DNA of 64,000 bases from Salinibacterium sp. ZJ450 (GTDB lineage Bacteria > Actinomycetota > Actinomycetes > Actinomycetales > Microbacteriaceae). The DNA is taken from NCBI RefSeq assembly GCF_011751885.2, contig NZ_CP061771.1, positions 310,001 to 374,000 of the forward strand. Reading direction: 5' to 3'. The position numbers were made by a program, and so were the translations under genes. The notes under the pieces were generated by a model. It ran no database searches, was not told the DNA's origin, and saw nothing but the letters and a program-made list of their open reading frames with translations. Positions 16,724-27,151 of the stretch are shown here, piece after piece. Each line of letters starts with the position of its first letter. The first letter of the stretch is position 1.

Positions 16724-17181
16724 GCCAGGTTGATGCTCGGTTGGCCGAACTCGGACTGACCCTTCCGGTGGTCGTTCCGCCGGTCGCCGCCTACGTGCCC
16801 GCCGTCGTGTCGGGCAACCTCGTCTTCACGTCGGGGCAGCTTCCGTTCGTCGACGGAGCCCTGCCGCTGGCCGGCAAGGTGGGCGCCACGGTCACCGCTG
16901 AGCAGGCCACGGAGCTGGCCCGCACCTGCGCGTTGAACGCCCTCGCCGCTGCACACTCGGTGATCGGGTCGCTCGACCGGGTCACCCGCATCGTGAAGGT
17001 CGTCGGCTTCGTGGCATCCGACCCGGCCTTCACCGGCCAGCCCGGCGTGATCAACGGCGCGTCGAACCTGCTCGGCGACGTCTTCGGTGACGCTGGCCAG
17101 CATGCCCGCTCTGCCGTGGGCGTGGCCGTGCTGCCGCTCGACGCGCCCGTCGAGGTGGAGCTGGTCCTCGAGTTCGCGTAG
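16720..17181 (+). CDS. RidA/YjgF-family protein
   Basis: 153 residues. The family deaminates reactive enamine/imine intermediates made by PLP enzymes. This longer variant (Rv3678c-like) contains GNLVFTSGQLPFVDG, CALNALAAAHSVIGSLD and the C-terminal PLDAPVEVELVLEF, but lacks an obvious catalytic Arg in the usual place, so deaminase activity is uncertain. It is translationally coupled to the small DUF4177-like gene. Confidence 0.85.
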   Translation: MSQVDARLAELGLTLPVVVPPVAAYVPAVVSGNLVFTSGQLPFVDGALPLAGKVGATVTAEQATELARTCALNALAAAHSVIGSLDRVTRIVKVVGFVASDPAFTGQPGVINGASNLLGDVFGDAGQHARSAVGVAVLPLDAPVEVELVLEFA

Positions 17182-17209
17182 CGAACCCGCGAACCCGCGA
17201 GCGCTGCCG

Positions 17210-17253
17210 AAACGGCCGAGCGAGCCCGCCGCGGCGGGCTCGCTCGGCCGTTT
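17210..17253. terminator. Bidirectional terminator between convergent genes
   Basis: Perfect 21-bp inverted repeat (17210-17230 and 17233-17253). The core is AAACGGCCGAGCGAGCCCGC, with an A-run on the left and a T-run on the right. It serves the RidA gene on the plus strand and the nuclease-like gene on the minus strand. A sister copy with an altered loop lies at 18386. Confidence 0.88.
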
Positions 17254-17280
17254 TCACCGCGCTCACCGTGGTGGCGGCAA

Positions 17281-18261
17281 TCACCGCGTGGGGCGGATGC
17301 CGAAGGGTGCGAGCCTCGCGACGAATCGGCGCAGGTCACTGAGAATCGGAGGATCCCAGCGAGCGACCAAGGGGCCCTGGCGCCTGAGCCGGTTCTCGCG
17401 GTCCTTCTCATCCCGAAGTGCCTGCTCGGGAGTGCGGCCGCGCAAGAACTTGGGGTTCCGGTACTTGTCGAACCCGTCGGCTTCTCCGATCACGTTGAGG
17501 TCGGGCCAATAGAAGTCGACGTACCCGATAAGCCCGTCTTCGTCGTAGAACGGCACCTGCAACAGCGGCGCCGGTATCCCCAGCAGGTGCATTGCCGCGC
17601 GGCTTCGGGATTCGAAAACCGACCCAGACGATCCATCGGCGAAGTCGATGACCGTGGCCGCCTTGCGCTTTCCGCGAGCGGATTCCTGCGCGTCGAGGAT
17701 GGCGTGCATCTCTGCCTTCGTGGCCTGCGCGATGCCGTACCGCGCCCTGACGTCGTCCACGTTCTGCGGGTCGGGCTGCCGGAGTGCGTCGTCGACCATC
17801 CCCACGGCACGCGTGGAGGGCTGCGACGCCGCGATGTCGACCGCGGTGCGGGCCAGTGATGTGACGGTCACGCCGTCGATTTCGAGCGGGCTGGCATCGA
17901 GATCCACGCAGTGCCGACTCACGAGCGAAGTCGACCGGCCGCCATCCGCGCGCGGCGCCAGGGCGTGCAGCGACTTCGACCACGGTCCGGTTGTCGGCAT
18001 CCGCAGCATGACAGCTGCGGAGTCGTGGGAGAACTGCGTGCCCGGTGTGTGCCGGGCGGCGGCCTGAACCCTCAGCCGGTACCGCGCGTCGTAGTTGAGC
18101 TGCGCGTAGTCCGACTTGCGGACGAAGACTCCTGGCAGGATGCGCACGTACTCGCCGCGCTCGTATGCCCGGCGCAGGTCGCGATCCGCGTGAACGGCCT
18201 CGGCCATGCGGCTGAGAAACAGTTGCGGCGTTGTCAGTTCGGGCGCGGTCAGGTCAGGCAT
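17281..18261 (-). CDS. AbiEi-antitoxin-like / DUF559 nuclease-fold protein
   Basis: 326 residues from the ATG at 18261; in-frame starts at 18294 (ATG) and 18312 (TTG) are possible. The first third resembles the AbiEi-type winged helix (YVRILPGVFVRKSDY). The middle has TSLARTAVDIAA, common in this actinobacterial family. The C-terminus looks like the PD-(D/E)xK / Vsr fold of DUF559: FESRSR, then GYVDFYWPDLNVIGEADG and DKYR. These proteins are abundant in Microbacteriaceae. A nuclease or toxin-antitoxin role is suggested by family only; there is no adjacent AbiEii toxin gene. Confidence 0.7.
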   Translation of the reverse strand: MPDLTAPELTTPQLFLSRMAEAVHADRDLRRAYERGEYVRILPGVFVRKSDYAQLNYDARYRLRVQAAARHTPGTQFSHDSAAVMLRMPTTGPWSKSLHALAPRADGGRSTSLVSRHCVDLDASPLEIDGVTVTSLARTAVDIAASQPSTRAVGMVDDALRQPDPQNVDDVRARYGIAQATKAEMHAILDAQESARGKRKAATVIDFADGSSGSVFESRSRAAMHLLGIPAPLLQVPFYDEDGLIGYVDFYWPDLNVIGEADGFDKYRNPKFLRGRTPEQALRDEKDRENRLRRQGPLVARWDPPILSDLRRFVARLAPFGIRPTR

Positions 18262-18385
18262 GTCGCCGATGTTCCCACCAGCGAGGTTGGTCATGCCGAT
18301 CTCGGTCGGCAACTGTGCAGAGGCGACAGGGGAGCGGGGTGGAGAGGAGGCGCCACGCAGCGCCCATCATCTGCGAGAGCGCCGA

Positions 18386-18429
18386 AAACGGCCGAGCGCG
18401 CCCGCCGCGGCTGGAGCTCTCGGCCGTTT
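18386..18429 (-). terminator. Terminator of acs
   Basis: AAACGGCCGAG (18386-18396) and CTCGGCCGTTT (18419-18429) form an 11-bp stem with a 22-nt loop. On the minus strand it is followed by TTTTCGG, downstream of the acs stop. It shares its left arm and GCCCGCCGCGGC loop start with the terminator at 17210. Confidence 0.7.
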
Positions 18430-18464
18430 GGGGCGCGCTCGCGGCAGACGCGCCGCCGCGCGCC

Positions 18465-20429
<1,965 letters not shown>

Positions 20430-20591
20430 GAGGGCTGCGTTATCCTTCTGTCAATTCGTCTTTGAACGTCTCGATCCTATTCGGCCGCCGGTGATGTCGC
20501 CGTCGGTCATCCCTTGATCGACCCGCCGTCGCGGCCTAGCGTGAAGGCGAGCGGAGAGCGAGCGGACACTCAAGCGGATCAGAGGCGCACC

Positions 20592-22022
20592 GTGGACTGG
20601 CTGAATGCGAACGACTACGAACTGGCGCGGCAGGTGCTGCAACGCGGTGTCGCCGCGATCTACCTGATCGCTTTCCTGTCGACGGCCGCCCAGTTCCGTG
20701 CCCTGCTCGGCGAGCACGGCCTGCTGCCCGTCACCCAGTTGCTGAAGTACCACCGGCGGGGCCCGACCCTGTTCCGCTGGCGATACTCCGACCGGCTGCT
20801 GATGGCGGTGACCATCGTGGGCGCAGCGCTCGCCGTGACCGTGGTGGCCGGGCTGCCGCAGCTGGGCCCGCCGTGGCTGCCGCTGATCGTCTTCCTCTCG
20901 ATGTACGGGCTGTACCTCTCTATCGTCAATGTGGGGCAGACCTTCTACTCGTTCGGCTGGGAAAGCCTGTTGCTGGAGGCCGGGTTCCTGGTGGCGTTCC
21001 TCGGATCGGATGCGGTACCACCACCGACCGCGATCCTGATCCTCACCGGCTGGCTGGTGTTCCGGCTCGAGTTCGGCGCCGGCATGATCAAGATGCGCGG
21101 AGACCGGGTGTGGCGCGACCTCACCGCGCTCTACTACCACCACGAGACCCAGCCGATGCCGAACCCGGTGAGCCGCTTCGCACACCACCTGCCGAAGCCG
21201 GTGCACAAGCTGGAAGTGCTCGGCAACCACTTCGCGCAGCTGGTGGTGCCGTGGCTGCTGTTCTTCCCGCAGCCGGTGCGCAGCGGCGCCGCCGCGATCA
21301 TCATCTTCACCCAGCTCTGGCTGGTCATCTCCGGCAACTTCGCCTGGCTGAACTGGCTCACCATCGTGCTGGCGTTCGGGGCCGTCAGCGATTCGGTGGC
21401 GCACGCGCTGGTGCCGGCGATTCCGCTGGACTGGGGCGCCGCGACATCCGCCCCGATCTGGTGGATCGTGATCGTGCTCGCCGCCACCGCGTTCATGCTG
21501 GTGCTGAGCTACTGGCCGGCGCGCAACCTGGTCTCGCGGCGGCAGCTGATGAACGCCAGCTTCAACGGCTGGCACCTGGTCAACGCGTACGGGGCATTCG
21601 GCAGCATCACCCGGCCGCGCTACGAGGTGATCGTGGAGGGCACGGATGCCGCCGAGCCGACGGATGCCGCGGACTGGCGGGAGTACCAGTTCAAAGGCAA
21701 ACCGGGCGACGTGATGCGGATGCCGCGGCAGTTCGCCCCGTATCACCTGCGTCTGGACTGGCTGATGTGGTTCCTGCCGCTGCGGGGCGGCCCGGAGCGC
21801 TGGTTCGTCGCCTTCCTCGTGCGTCTGCTCGAGGCCGACCGGCGGACGCTGCGGCTGCTGCGGGTCGACCCGTTCCACGGCCGGCCGCCGCACGCGGTGC
21901 GGGCGCGGCTGTTCGTCTACCACTTCACGACCCGCGCGCAGAAGCGGGCCACCGGCGCCTGGTGGGTGCGTGAACCGGTCGACGAGTTCGTGCCGGCGCT
22001 GTCGTTGGACGGCCGGCGATGA
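20592..22022 (+). CDS. Lipase maturation factor family membrane protein
   Basis: 476 residues from a GTG at 20592, preceded by cagaggcg. A TTG at 20514 would add 26 residues that lack family similarity. There are about eight to nine membrane helices. Family hallmarks are TFYSFGWESLLLEAGFL, FRLEFGAGMIKMRGD, NFAWLNWLTIV and KPGDVMRMPRQFAPYHLRLD. In animals LMF1 matures lipases in the ER; the bacterial role is unknown. The stop overlaps the start of the flavin oxidoreductase gene (ATGA), a pairing that suggests a joint pathway in the membrane. Confidence 0.88.
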   Translation: MDWLNANDYELARQVLQRGVAAIYLIAFLSTAAQFRALLGEHGLLPVTQLLKYHRRGPTLFRWRYSDRLLMAVTIVGAALAVTVVAGLPQLGPPWLPLIVFLSMYGLYLSIVNVGQTFYSFGWESLLLEAGFLVAFLGSDAVPPPTAILILTGWLVFRLEFGAGMIKMRGDRVWRDLTALYYHHETQPMPNPVSRFAHHLPKPVHKLEVLGNHFAQLVVPWLLFFPQPVRSGAAAIIIFTQLWLVISGNFAWLNWLTIVLAFGAVSDSVAHALVPAIPLDWGAATSAPIWWIVIVLAATAFMLVLSYWPARNLVSRRQLMNASFNGWHLVNAYGAFGSITRPRYEVIVEGTDAAEPTDAADWREYQFKGKPGDVMRMPRQFAPYHLRLDWLMWFLPLRGGPERWFVAFLVRLLEADRRTLRLLRVDPFHGRPPHAVRARLFVYHFTTRAQKRATGAWWVREPVDEFVPALSLDGRR

Positions 22023-23464
22023 TCGACGTGACCGTGGTGGGATCCGGACCCAACGGGCTGGCCGCCGCGGTGACCATGGCCCGCGCCGGGCTGTCGGTGC
22101 ACCTGCTCGAACGCGCAGACACCATCGGCGGCGGGTTGCGCTCGGCCGAGGTGACCATGCCGGGCTATCTCAGCGACGTCTGCTCGGCCGTGCATCCGGC
22201 CGCGCTCGCCTCCCCGTTCTTTCGGGCATTCGAGCTGAGGGAGCGGGTGCGGTTCCTGGTACCGAAGGTGTCGTACGCGCACCCGTTGGATCACGGTCGC
22301 GCCGGCATCGCCTGGCGCGACCTCGATCGCACCGCGGCAGGCCTGGGCGTGGACGGCCGCGCCTGGCGGCGGCTGTTCAGGCCTCTCGTCGACAGCATTG
22401 GCGGTGTCGTCGACTTCACCGGTTCGCAATTGCTGCGGATGCCGCACGACCCGATCGCGGCCGCCCGCTACGCGCTGCGAGTGCTGGAGTACGGCAGCGG
22501 CCTGGGCAGACACATCCGGTTCCGGGATGACGTGGCACCCGCCATGCTCGCCGGTGTCGCCGCGCACGCCGCCGCTCCGATCCCGTCGCTGTCGGCGGCC
22601 GGGGCGGGGCTCCTGCTCGCCACCCACGCCCACGCGCACGGCTGGGGGTACCCGCGTGGAGGCTCGCAGGCCATCGCCGATGCGCTCGCCGCGGACCTGC
22701 TGGAGCACGGCGGGCGGATCGAGACCGGGGTGAATGTGCAGCGCCTGGATGACCTGGAGCCGTCCAAGGTGGTGCTGCTGGACACATCGGTGCGGTTCCT
22801 GGCCGCGTTCGCTCCGCTGCCCCGCCGCTACCTGCGCCAGCTGCAGAACTACCGGTACGGGGCCGCCATCGCGAAGGTCGACTTCGCGGTGAACGCGCCG
22901 GTGCCGTGGAGCAATCCCGATGTGCGCCACGCGCCCACCGTGCATGTCGGCGGCAGCCGGCGCGAGATCGCGCAGGCGGAGAACGCGGTGCGCCGCGGCC
23001 GGCACCCGATGCGACCGTACGTGCTGCTGACGCAACAGAGTGTGCTCGATGACAGCAGGGCGCCGGAGGGGCACCAGGTGCTGTGGGCCTACACGCACGT
23101 GCCGCTGGGCTCGTCGGTCGACGCCACCCGGGTGATCACCGAGCAGATCGAGCGGTTCGCCCCCGGCTTTCGCGACACGGTGATCGTCAGCGTTCCGACG
23201 ACCGCGGCCCGGCTCGCCGAATACAACCCGAACGACGTGGGCGGCGACATCCTCGGCGGTCAAGTGACCCTGCGGCAGCTGGTGCAGCGGCCGGTGCTGT
23301 CGACCAAGCCGTGGCGCACCCCGATCCCGGGCGTGTACCTGTGCTCGGCGGCAACGCCACCCGGGCCGGCGGTGCACGGCATGAATGGGTGGTACGCCGC
23401 CCGCCTGGCGCTGCGCGATGTGTTCGGAATCACGCAGCCGCCCCGGCTTGGAATCGGTGAGTGA
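22019..23464 (+). CDS. Phytoene-desaturase-like FAD-dependent oxidoreductase
   Basis: 481 residues. The N-terminal dinucleotide-binding motif is VVGSGPNGLAAAVTMARAG followed by an acidic LLERAD. There is an internal GGSQAIADALA segment, and the C-terminal FAD motif has GVYLCSAATPPGPAVHGMNG. It resembles the PYROXD2 / carotenoid isomerase-desaturase group. The substrate is unknown; no crt genes are near. It is translationally coupled to the lipase-maturation-factor gene. Confidence 0.85.
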   Translation: MIDVTVVGSGPNGLAAAVTMARAGLSVHLLERADTIGGGLRSAEVTMPGYLSDVCSAVHPAALASPFFRAFELRERVRFLVPKVSYAHPLDHGRAGIAWRDLDRTAAGLGVDGRAWRRLFRPLVDSIGGVVDFTGSQLLRMPHDPIAAARYALRVLEYGSGLGRHIRFRDDVAPAMLAGVAAHAAAPIPSLSAAGAGLLLATHAHAHGWGYPRGGSQAIADALAADLLEHGGRIETGVNVQRLDDLEPSKVVLLDTSVRFLAAFAPLPRRYLRQLQNYRYGAAIAKVDFAVNAPVPWSNPDVRHAPTVHVGGSRREIAQAENAVRRGRHPMRPYVLLTQQSVLDDSRAPEGHQVLWAYTHVPLGSSVDATRVITEQIERFAPGFRDTVIVSVPTTAARLAEYNPNDVGGDILGGQVTLRQLVQRPVLSTKPWRTPIPGVYLCSAATPPGPAVHGMNGWYAARLALRDVFGITQPPRLGIGE

Positions 23465-23562
23465 CGGGGCAGTGTGGGAGGGCCGTGAGGCCTACCTGAG
23501 TGCCCGCCGATAATTGCAGAAAACATGGCCGCGGCGAGCGAGCGCTGGGGTACACTGGGTGG

Positions 23563-23662
23563 CACCGAATCAAAGTTCGGATTGCAGCGCCCCTGATTCC
23601 CCCCAATCTGGCGCTGCTGTGGCGGCGCCGGTTCCCCCCAACAGGCGCCGCCCCTCTCTTTT
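23563..23662 (+). ncRNA. 6C small RNA
   Basis: Two stem-loops, each with exactly six C in the loop. Stem 1 is GCAGCGCC/GGCGCTGC (23584-23591 and 23610-23617) with inner GATT/AATC around CCCCCC. Stem 2 is GGCGGCGCC/GGCGCCGCC (23621-23629 and 23644-23652) with GGTT/AAC around CCCCCC, followed by CCTCTCTTTT as terminator. This is the defining structure of the actinobacterial 6C RNA. TACACT at 23551-23556 fits as -10, giving a start near 23563. In mycobacteria the 6C RNA (B11) also lies next to the tad/ssd region and base-pairs with mRNAs through its C-loops. The rest of the 424-bp gap shows no other gene. Confidence 0.92.
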
Positions 23663-23888
23663 AACGGGCGGTTTCCCAGAACCCGTTCTCAGCGTCTGAC
23701 GCTCCGCGACAGCTGGCTCACCCGCGGCTCCGGGTTGGTTGCGGCACATCTGCCAGACGGTGCGATCGCCCGGGGCCCTCGGTTACCCGTGCGGTGTGCG
23801 TACCCGACCTCCCGTCCACAGGGCGCACCCCTCCACGCGGCGCCCGCGGCAACGCACAGTGCCCGCGACAGGGGCGAGGCTGGATCAC

Positions 23889-24992
23889 ATGACCGAGCCT
23901 GCAGCCCGTTCGCCGAGCGTGACGAGTGTGCACACAGGCTCGGAGGAACGGCCGGCTGACCGCGATGCCTGGGCCCATGGTGCCGGGCCGTTCGTCGCAC
24001 ACCGGCCAGGGACGATCCGCGACGACCGGGGTACAACTGCCCGCACCCGAGGCCCTCTCACCGAGTTCGGCGAGCTGGCGCGCTTCGTCACCGACCCGCG
24101 CACCACCGATGTCTTCGTGAACGGGGCGCAGCAGCTCTGGATCGACCGCGGCGCCGGGCTCGAGCGGCATCCGTTCGAGCTTCCCGAGGCCGACCTGCGC
24201 GAGCTTGCCGTCCGGCTGATTGCGTCCGGCGGTCGGCACATCGACGAGGCATCGCCCTGCGTCGACGTGCGGCTGCACGACGGCATCCGGGTGCACGCGG
24301 TGCTGCCACCCGTGTCGCCGGGTGGCACCCTGCTCTCCATCCGGCTGCCGCAGCTCGACCGGCTGTCCGTCGACGATCTGGCCGAGCAGGGGTTCTTCGT
24401 CGCGGCGCCGCTCGACGCCATCCGGCAGCTCGTGGCGCGTCGCGCCAACCTGTTGATCACCGGCGCCGGCGGCAGCGGGAAGACCACGCTGCTGTCGGCG
24501 CTGCTCGCTGACGCCCCCGAGACCGAGCGGATCGTGGCGATCGAGGATGTCGCGGAGCTGAACGTGCGCCATCCGCACTTCGTCAGCCTCGAAGCGCGGC
24601 AGGCGAACCTCGAGGGTGCCGGTGGCATTGGCCTGGAACGGTTGGTGCGGGAAGCGCTGCGAATGCGGCCAGACCGGCTCGTGCTCGGCGAGTGTCGGGG
24701 AGCGGAGATTCGGGAGCTGCTGGCCGCACTGAATACCGGCCACGACGGCGGCGCCGGAACCCTGCACGCCAACTCGCTGGCCGACGTGCCGGCTCGGCTG
24801 GAGGCGCTCGGGGCGCTCGCCGGAATGTCGGTGGAAGCGGTGGCGCGGCAGACCGTGAGCGCCATCGGCGCCGTGCTGCACCTGGAGCGGAGGAACGGGC
24901 TCCGGGCGCTGGTGCAACTCGGCGAGTTCCGCCTCGACGAACGCGACCGACTCAGCCTCGCGCCGCTACCCACCACCGCGGTGTCGGCGTGA
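23889..24992 (+). CDS. tadA: TadA/CpaF-family secretion ATPase
   Basis: 367 residues from the ATG at 23889; upstream codons in frame lack family similarity. The N-terminal part is Pro/Thr-rich and low complexity. The ATPase core has DPRTTDVFVNG, the Walker A GAGGSGKTT, EDVAELNV (Asp box), LVLGECRGAE (Walker B) and the His-box GAGTLHANS. It powers assembly of Flp-type pili at the inner face of the membrane. It overlaps the next gene by 4 bp. Confidence 0.92.
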   Translation: MTEPAARSPSVTSVHTGSEERPADRDAWAHGAGPFVAHRPGTIRDDRGTTARTRGPLTEFGELARFVTDPRTTDVFVNGAQQLWIDRGAGLERHPFELPEADLRELAVRLIASGGRHIDEASPCVDVRLHDGIRVHAVLPPVSPGGTLLSIRLPQLDRLSVDDLAEQGFFVAAPLDAIRQLVARRANLLITGAGGSGKTTLLSALLADAPETERIVAIEDVAELNVRHPHFVSLEARQANLEGAGGIGLERLVREALRMRPDRLVLGECRGAEIRELLAALNTGHDGGAGTLHANSLADVPARLEALGALAGMSVEAVARQTVSAIGAVLHLERRNGLRALVQLGEFRLDERDRLSLAPLPTTAVSA

Positions 24993-25906
24993 CCGGGCGG
25001 AACCGGCCGCACCGGCTGGACGAGGTGGCGTCCGTGGTGCAGCGACTGGCCGTGCTTCTCGCGGCCGGGGTCGCCCCGGCGTCGGCCTGGCGGTACCTGA
25101 CCGCGCAGTCGCCGGTCGTCGCCGGCGTGAACGCGGCGCTCGAGACCGGGGCGACCGTCGCCTCGGCGATCGATGACGCGGCAGACCGGGCGCCACCCGC
25201 CGAGGCCGCCCCGTGGCGGGCGCTGGCCGCCGCGTGGGCGATTGCCTCCGACGCCGGCGCGCCGCTGGCTCCGGCGCTCCGCGAGTTCGCGGCATCCTTG
25301 CGCTCACTGGCGCAGGCCCAGCGTGACATCGCCGTGGCGCTGGCAGAGCCCATCGCCACTGCCCGTCTCGTGATGGTGCTGCCCGCGGTGGCGCTGCTGT
25401 TCGGCATGCTGCTGGGCTTCAACACCGTCACGGTGCTGTTCGGGAGCCCGCTGGGACTGGTCTGCCTCGGCGGCGGCGCCGGGTTGCTGGTGGCCGCACG
25501 CGCCTGGAACCGCAGGCTGGTGGCATCCGCCCAGCCGACCGACCTCACCCCTGGCCTGCTGCTCGACCTTGCCGCGATCGCGCTGTCCGGCGGGGCGCCG
25601 GTTGACCGGGCCAGGGCCTCGGCGTTGTCGGCAGCGGCGGCACGCGGCATCGCCACCGCGGACACCGCCACCCTCGATGACGTGCTTGATCTCTCCCGCC
25701 GGGCGGGTGTGCCGGCGGCAGAACTGCTGCGCAGCGAGGCAGACGAACGGCGCAGGAGCGCCCGCAACGACAGCCAGCAGAAGGCGGCTGCGCTGTCGAT
25801 CCGGCTGATGCTGCCACTTGGCGTGTGCGTGCTGCCGGCCTTCATGCTGCTCGGCGTGGCTCCGCTGATGCTCAGCGTCATCTCGTCCACGGTTCAGACC
25901 TTCTGA
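24989..25906 (+). CDS. TadB/TadC-like pilus assembly membrane protein
   Basis: 305 residues from a GTG in a GTGA overlap. The type II secretion F fold is recognisable: LDEVASVVQRLAVLLAAGV, two hydrophobic helices in the middle (about 125-170) and one at the C-terminus (about 270-295). It forms the platform for Flp pilin extrusion. Most Tad loci have two such proteins, TadB and TadC; only one is present here. The stop codon lies in a 14-bp tandem repeat. Confidence 0.82.
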   Translation: MTGRNRPHRLDEVASVVQRLAVLLAAGVAPASAWRYLTAQSPVVAGVNAALETGATVASAIDDAADRAPPAEAAPWRALAAAWAIASDAGAPLAPALREFAASLRSLAQAQRDIAVALAEPIATARLVMVLPAVALLFGMLLGFNTVTVLFGSPLGLVCLGGGAGLLVAARAWNRRLVASAQPTDLTPGLLLDLAAIALSGGAPVDRARASALSAAAARGIATADTATLDDVLDLSRRAGVPAAELLRSEADERRRSARNDSQQKAAALSIRLMLPLGVCVLPAFMLLGVAPLMLSVISSTVQTF

Positions 25907-25935
25907 GCTCGACCTTCTGAGCTCGACCTTCTGAG
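25897..25935 (+). repeat. 14-bp tandem repeat over the tadB stop
   Basis: GACCTTCTGAGCTC occurs twice in full (25897, 25911) and then as an 11-bp partial copy (25925). Each unit carries TTC TGA, so the stop codon is repeated in different frames. Confidence 0.92.
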
Positions 25936-26074
25936 TGCCGGTCGCCGTGCCCCTCTCGTCAACAGCCGGCGCAAGCCGTCGGCTTTGCCAACCTTGCCGC
26001 ACAGCCCTCCCGCAAGCAGCCGGTGAGGATCAGACTGATGCTGCTCGTGCCGCACGATGCGAAGGACACACACC

Positions 26075-26287
26075 ATGAAAACAGCGCACAGCACAACCGC
26101 GCAGTGGTTGCGGCGCAGCCTCACCCGAGCGGGTTCCGACGAGACCGGGGCAGCCACCGCCGAGTACGCCATCGCCACCATGGCGGCGGTCGGCTTTGCC
26201 GGGCTGCTGGTCGTGATCATGCGGTCGGATGAGGTGCGCGGCATCCTCACCGAACTGGTGCGCAATGCGCTCACGTTCACCGGGTAG
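26075..26287 (+). CDS. Flp-pilin-like protein (DUF4244)
   Basis: 70 residues from the ATG at 26075, chosen for the gaagga site 8 bp upstream; an ATG at 26057 is also in frame. The sequence GAATAEYAIATMAAVGFAGL is a pilin-type segment: a Gly-containing processing site, the Glu at +5 in TAEY, then a hydrophobic helix. It is probably the major subunit of the short Tad pilus, matured by a prepilin peptidase that is not in this window. Confidence 0.85.
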   Translation: MKTAHSTTAQWLRRSLTRAGSDETGAATAEYAIATMAAVGFAGLLVVIMRSDEVRGILTELVRNALTFTG

Positions 26288-26621
26288 CTGGCGTGCCGAG
26301 CGGGGGAGTGTGACGGCAGAGTTCGCCGCCGTCGTGCCCGCCGCGGTGCTGGTGCTGGCATTCTGCCTGGCCGGTGCGCAGATCGGGGCGCAGCAGGTGC
26401 GCCTGCAGGATGCCGCGGCAGATGCCGCGCGAGCGCTGGCCCGCGGCGACGGTGTCGCGGCGGCCAGCGTCCGGGCCGGGCAGGTGCATGCCGACCTGGC
26501 GTCGAGCGTGAGCGGTGACCTGGTCTGTGCCCGGCTCACCGCGCCCGCGGCAACCGCGGTGCCGCTGGCCAGCGTGCTGAGCGTGACCGCCGTGAGCTGC
26601 GCGCTCGACGGTGGCCGATGA
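26265..26621 (+). CDS. TadE-like minor pilin
   Basis: 118 residues if started at the ATG at 26265, overlapping the pilin gene by 23 bp; a GTG at 26310 directly after gggggag is the alternative. GSVTAEFAAVVPAAVLVLAF is the TadE membrane segment. The two cysteines (VCARL, SCALD) probably form a disulfide outside the membrane. Confidence 0.75.
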   Translation: MRSRSPGSWRAERGSVTAEFAAVVPAAVLVLAFCLAGAQIGAQQVRLQDAAADAARALARGDGVAAASVRAGQVHADLASSVSGDLVCARLTAPAATAVPLASVLSVTAVSCALDGGR

Positions 26622-26651
26622 AGCGACGGTGGCCGATGAGTGACAGTTCCG

Positions 26652-26984
26652 ATGAGTAGCGAGCGCGGTGCGGGTACGGTGCTCGGACTCGCGGTGATCG
26701 CGGCACTCATCGGCCTTGCCTCATTAATGCTCCCGGTGTCTGTGGCCCTGGTGGCGAAACAGCGGGTCACCGGTGCCGCGGATGCCGCCGCGCTCGCCGC
26801 CGCCGACGTCGCCACGGGGCTGGTGGCGGGCTACCCCTGCGAGGTCGCGGCATCCGTCGCTGCCGCGAATGGGGCGGCACTCGCTGCCTGCCAGCTCGAC
26901 GGGTTGGTGGCGACCGTGCGGGTCTCGGCGACGGTCGGCGTGCTCCCGGTTTCTGCCTCGGCGACGGCGGGTCCGGCACCCTGA
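26652..26984 (+). CDS. Rv3654c-family TadE-like protein
   Basis: 110 residues from the ATG at 26652 (a GTG at 26640 is possible). GAGTVLGLAVIAALIGLASL is a membrane segment preceded by a pilin-like Ser-Glu-Arg-Gly. Next come the ADAAALAAADVATG motif and two Cys. It is the last gene of the Tad set and mirrors the mycobacterial order Rv3656c-Rv3655c-Rv3654c. The 167 bp after it hold only the topA leader. Confidence 0.75.
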   Translation: MSSERGAGTVLGLAVIAALIGLASLMLPVSVALVAKQRVTGAADAAALAAADVATGLVAGYPCEVAASVAAANGAALAACQLDGLVATVRVSATVGVLPVSASATAGPAP

Positions 26985-27151
26985 CAATCCCTCATCGCGA
27001 GCGGGCCGGTGCTCCCGTTCGTGTTCGGCACGATCGGCTGCGGCGGTTCACAGCCCCGACCACGATTAGGTAACTGCGCGGCGAGGGGATGTATCGTGTG
27101 CCTGACGCTGGCGAGGTTTCAGCGCCGTACCTCTCTATTGCAAGGAGCACT

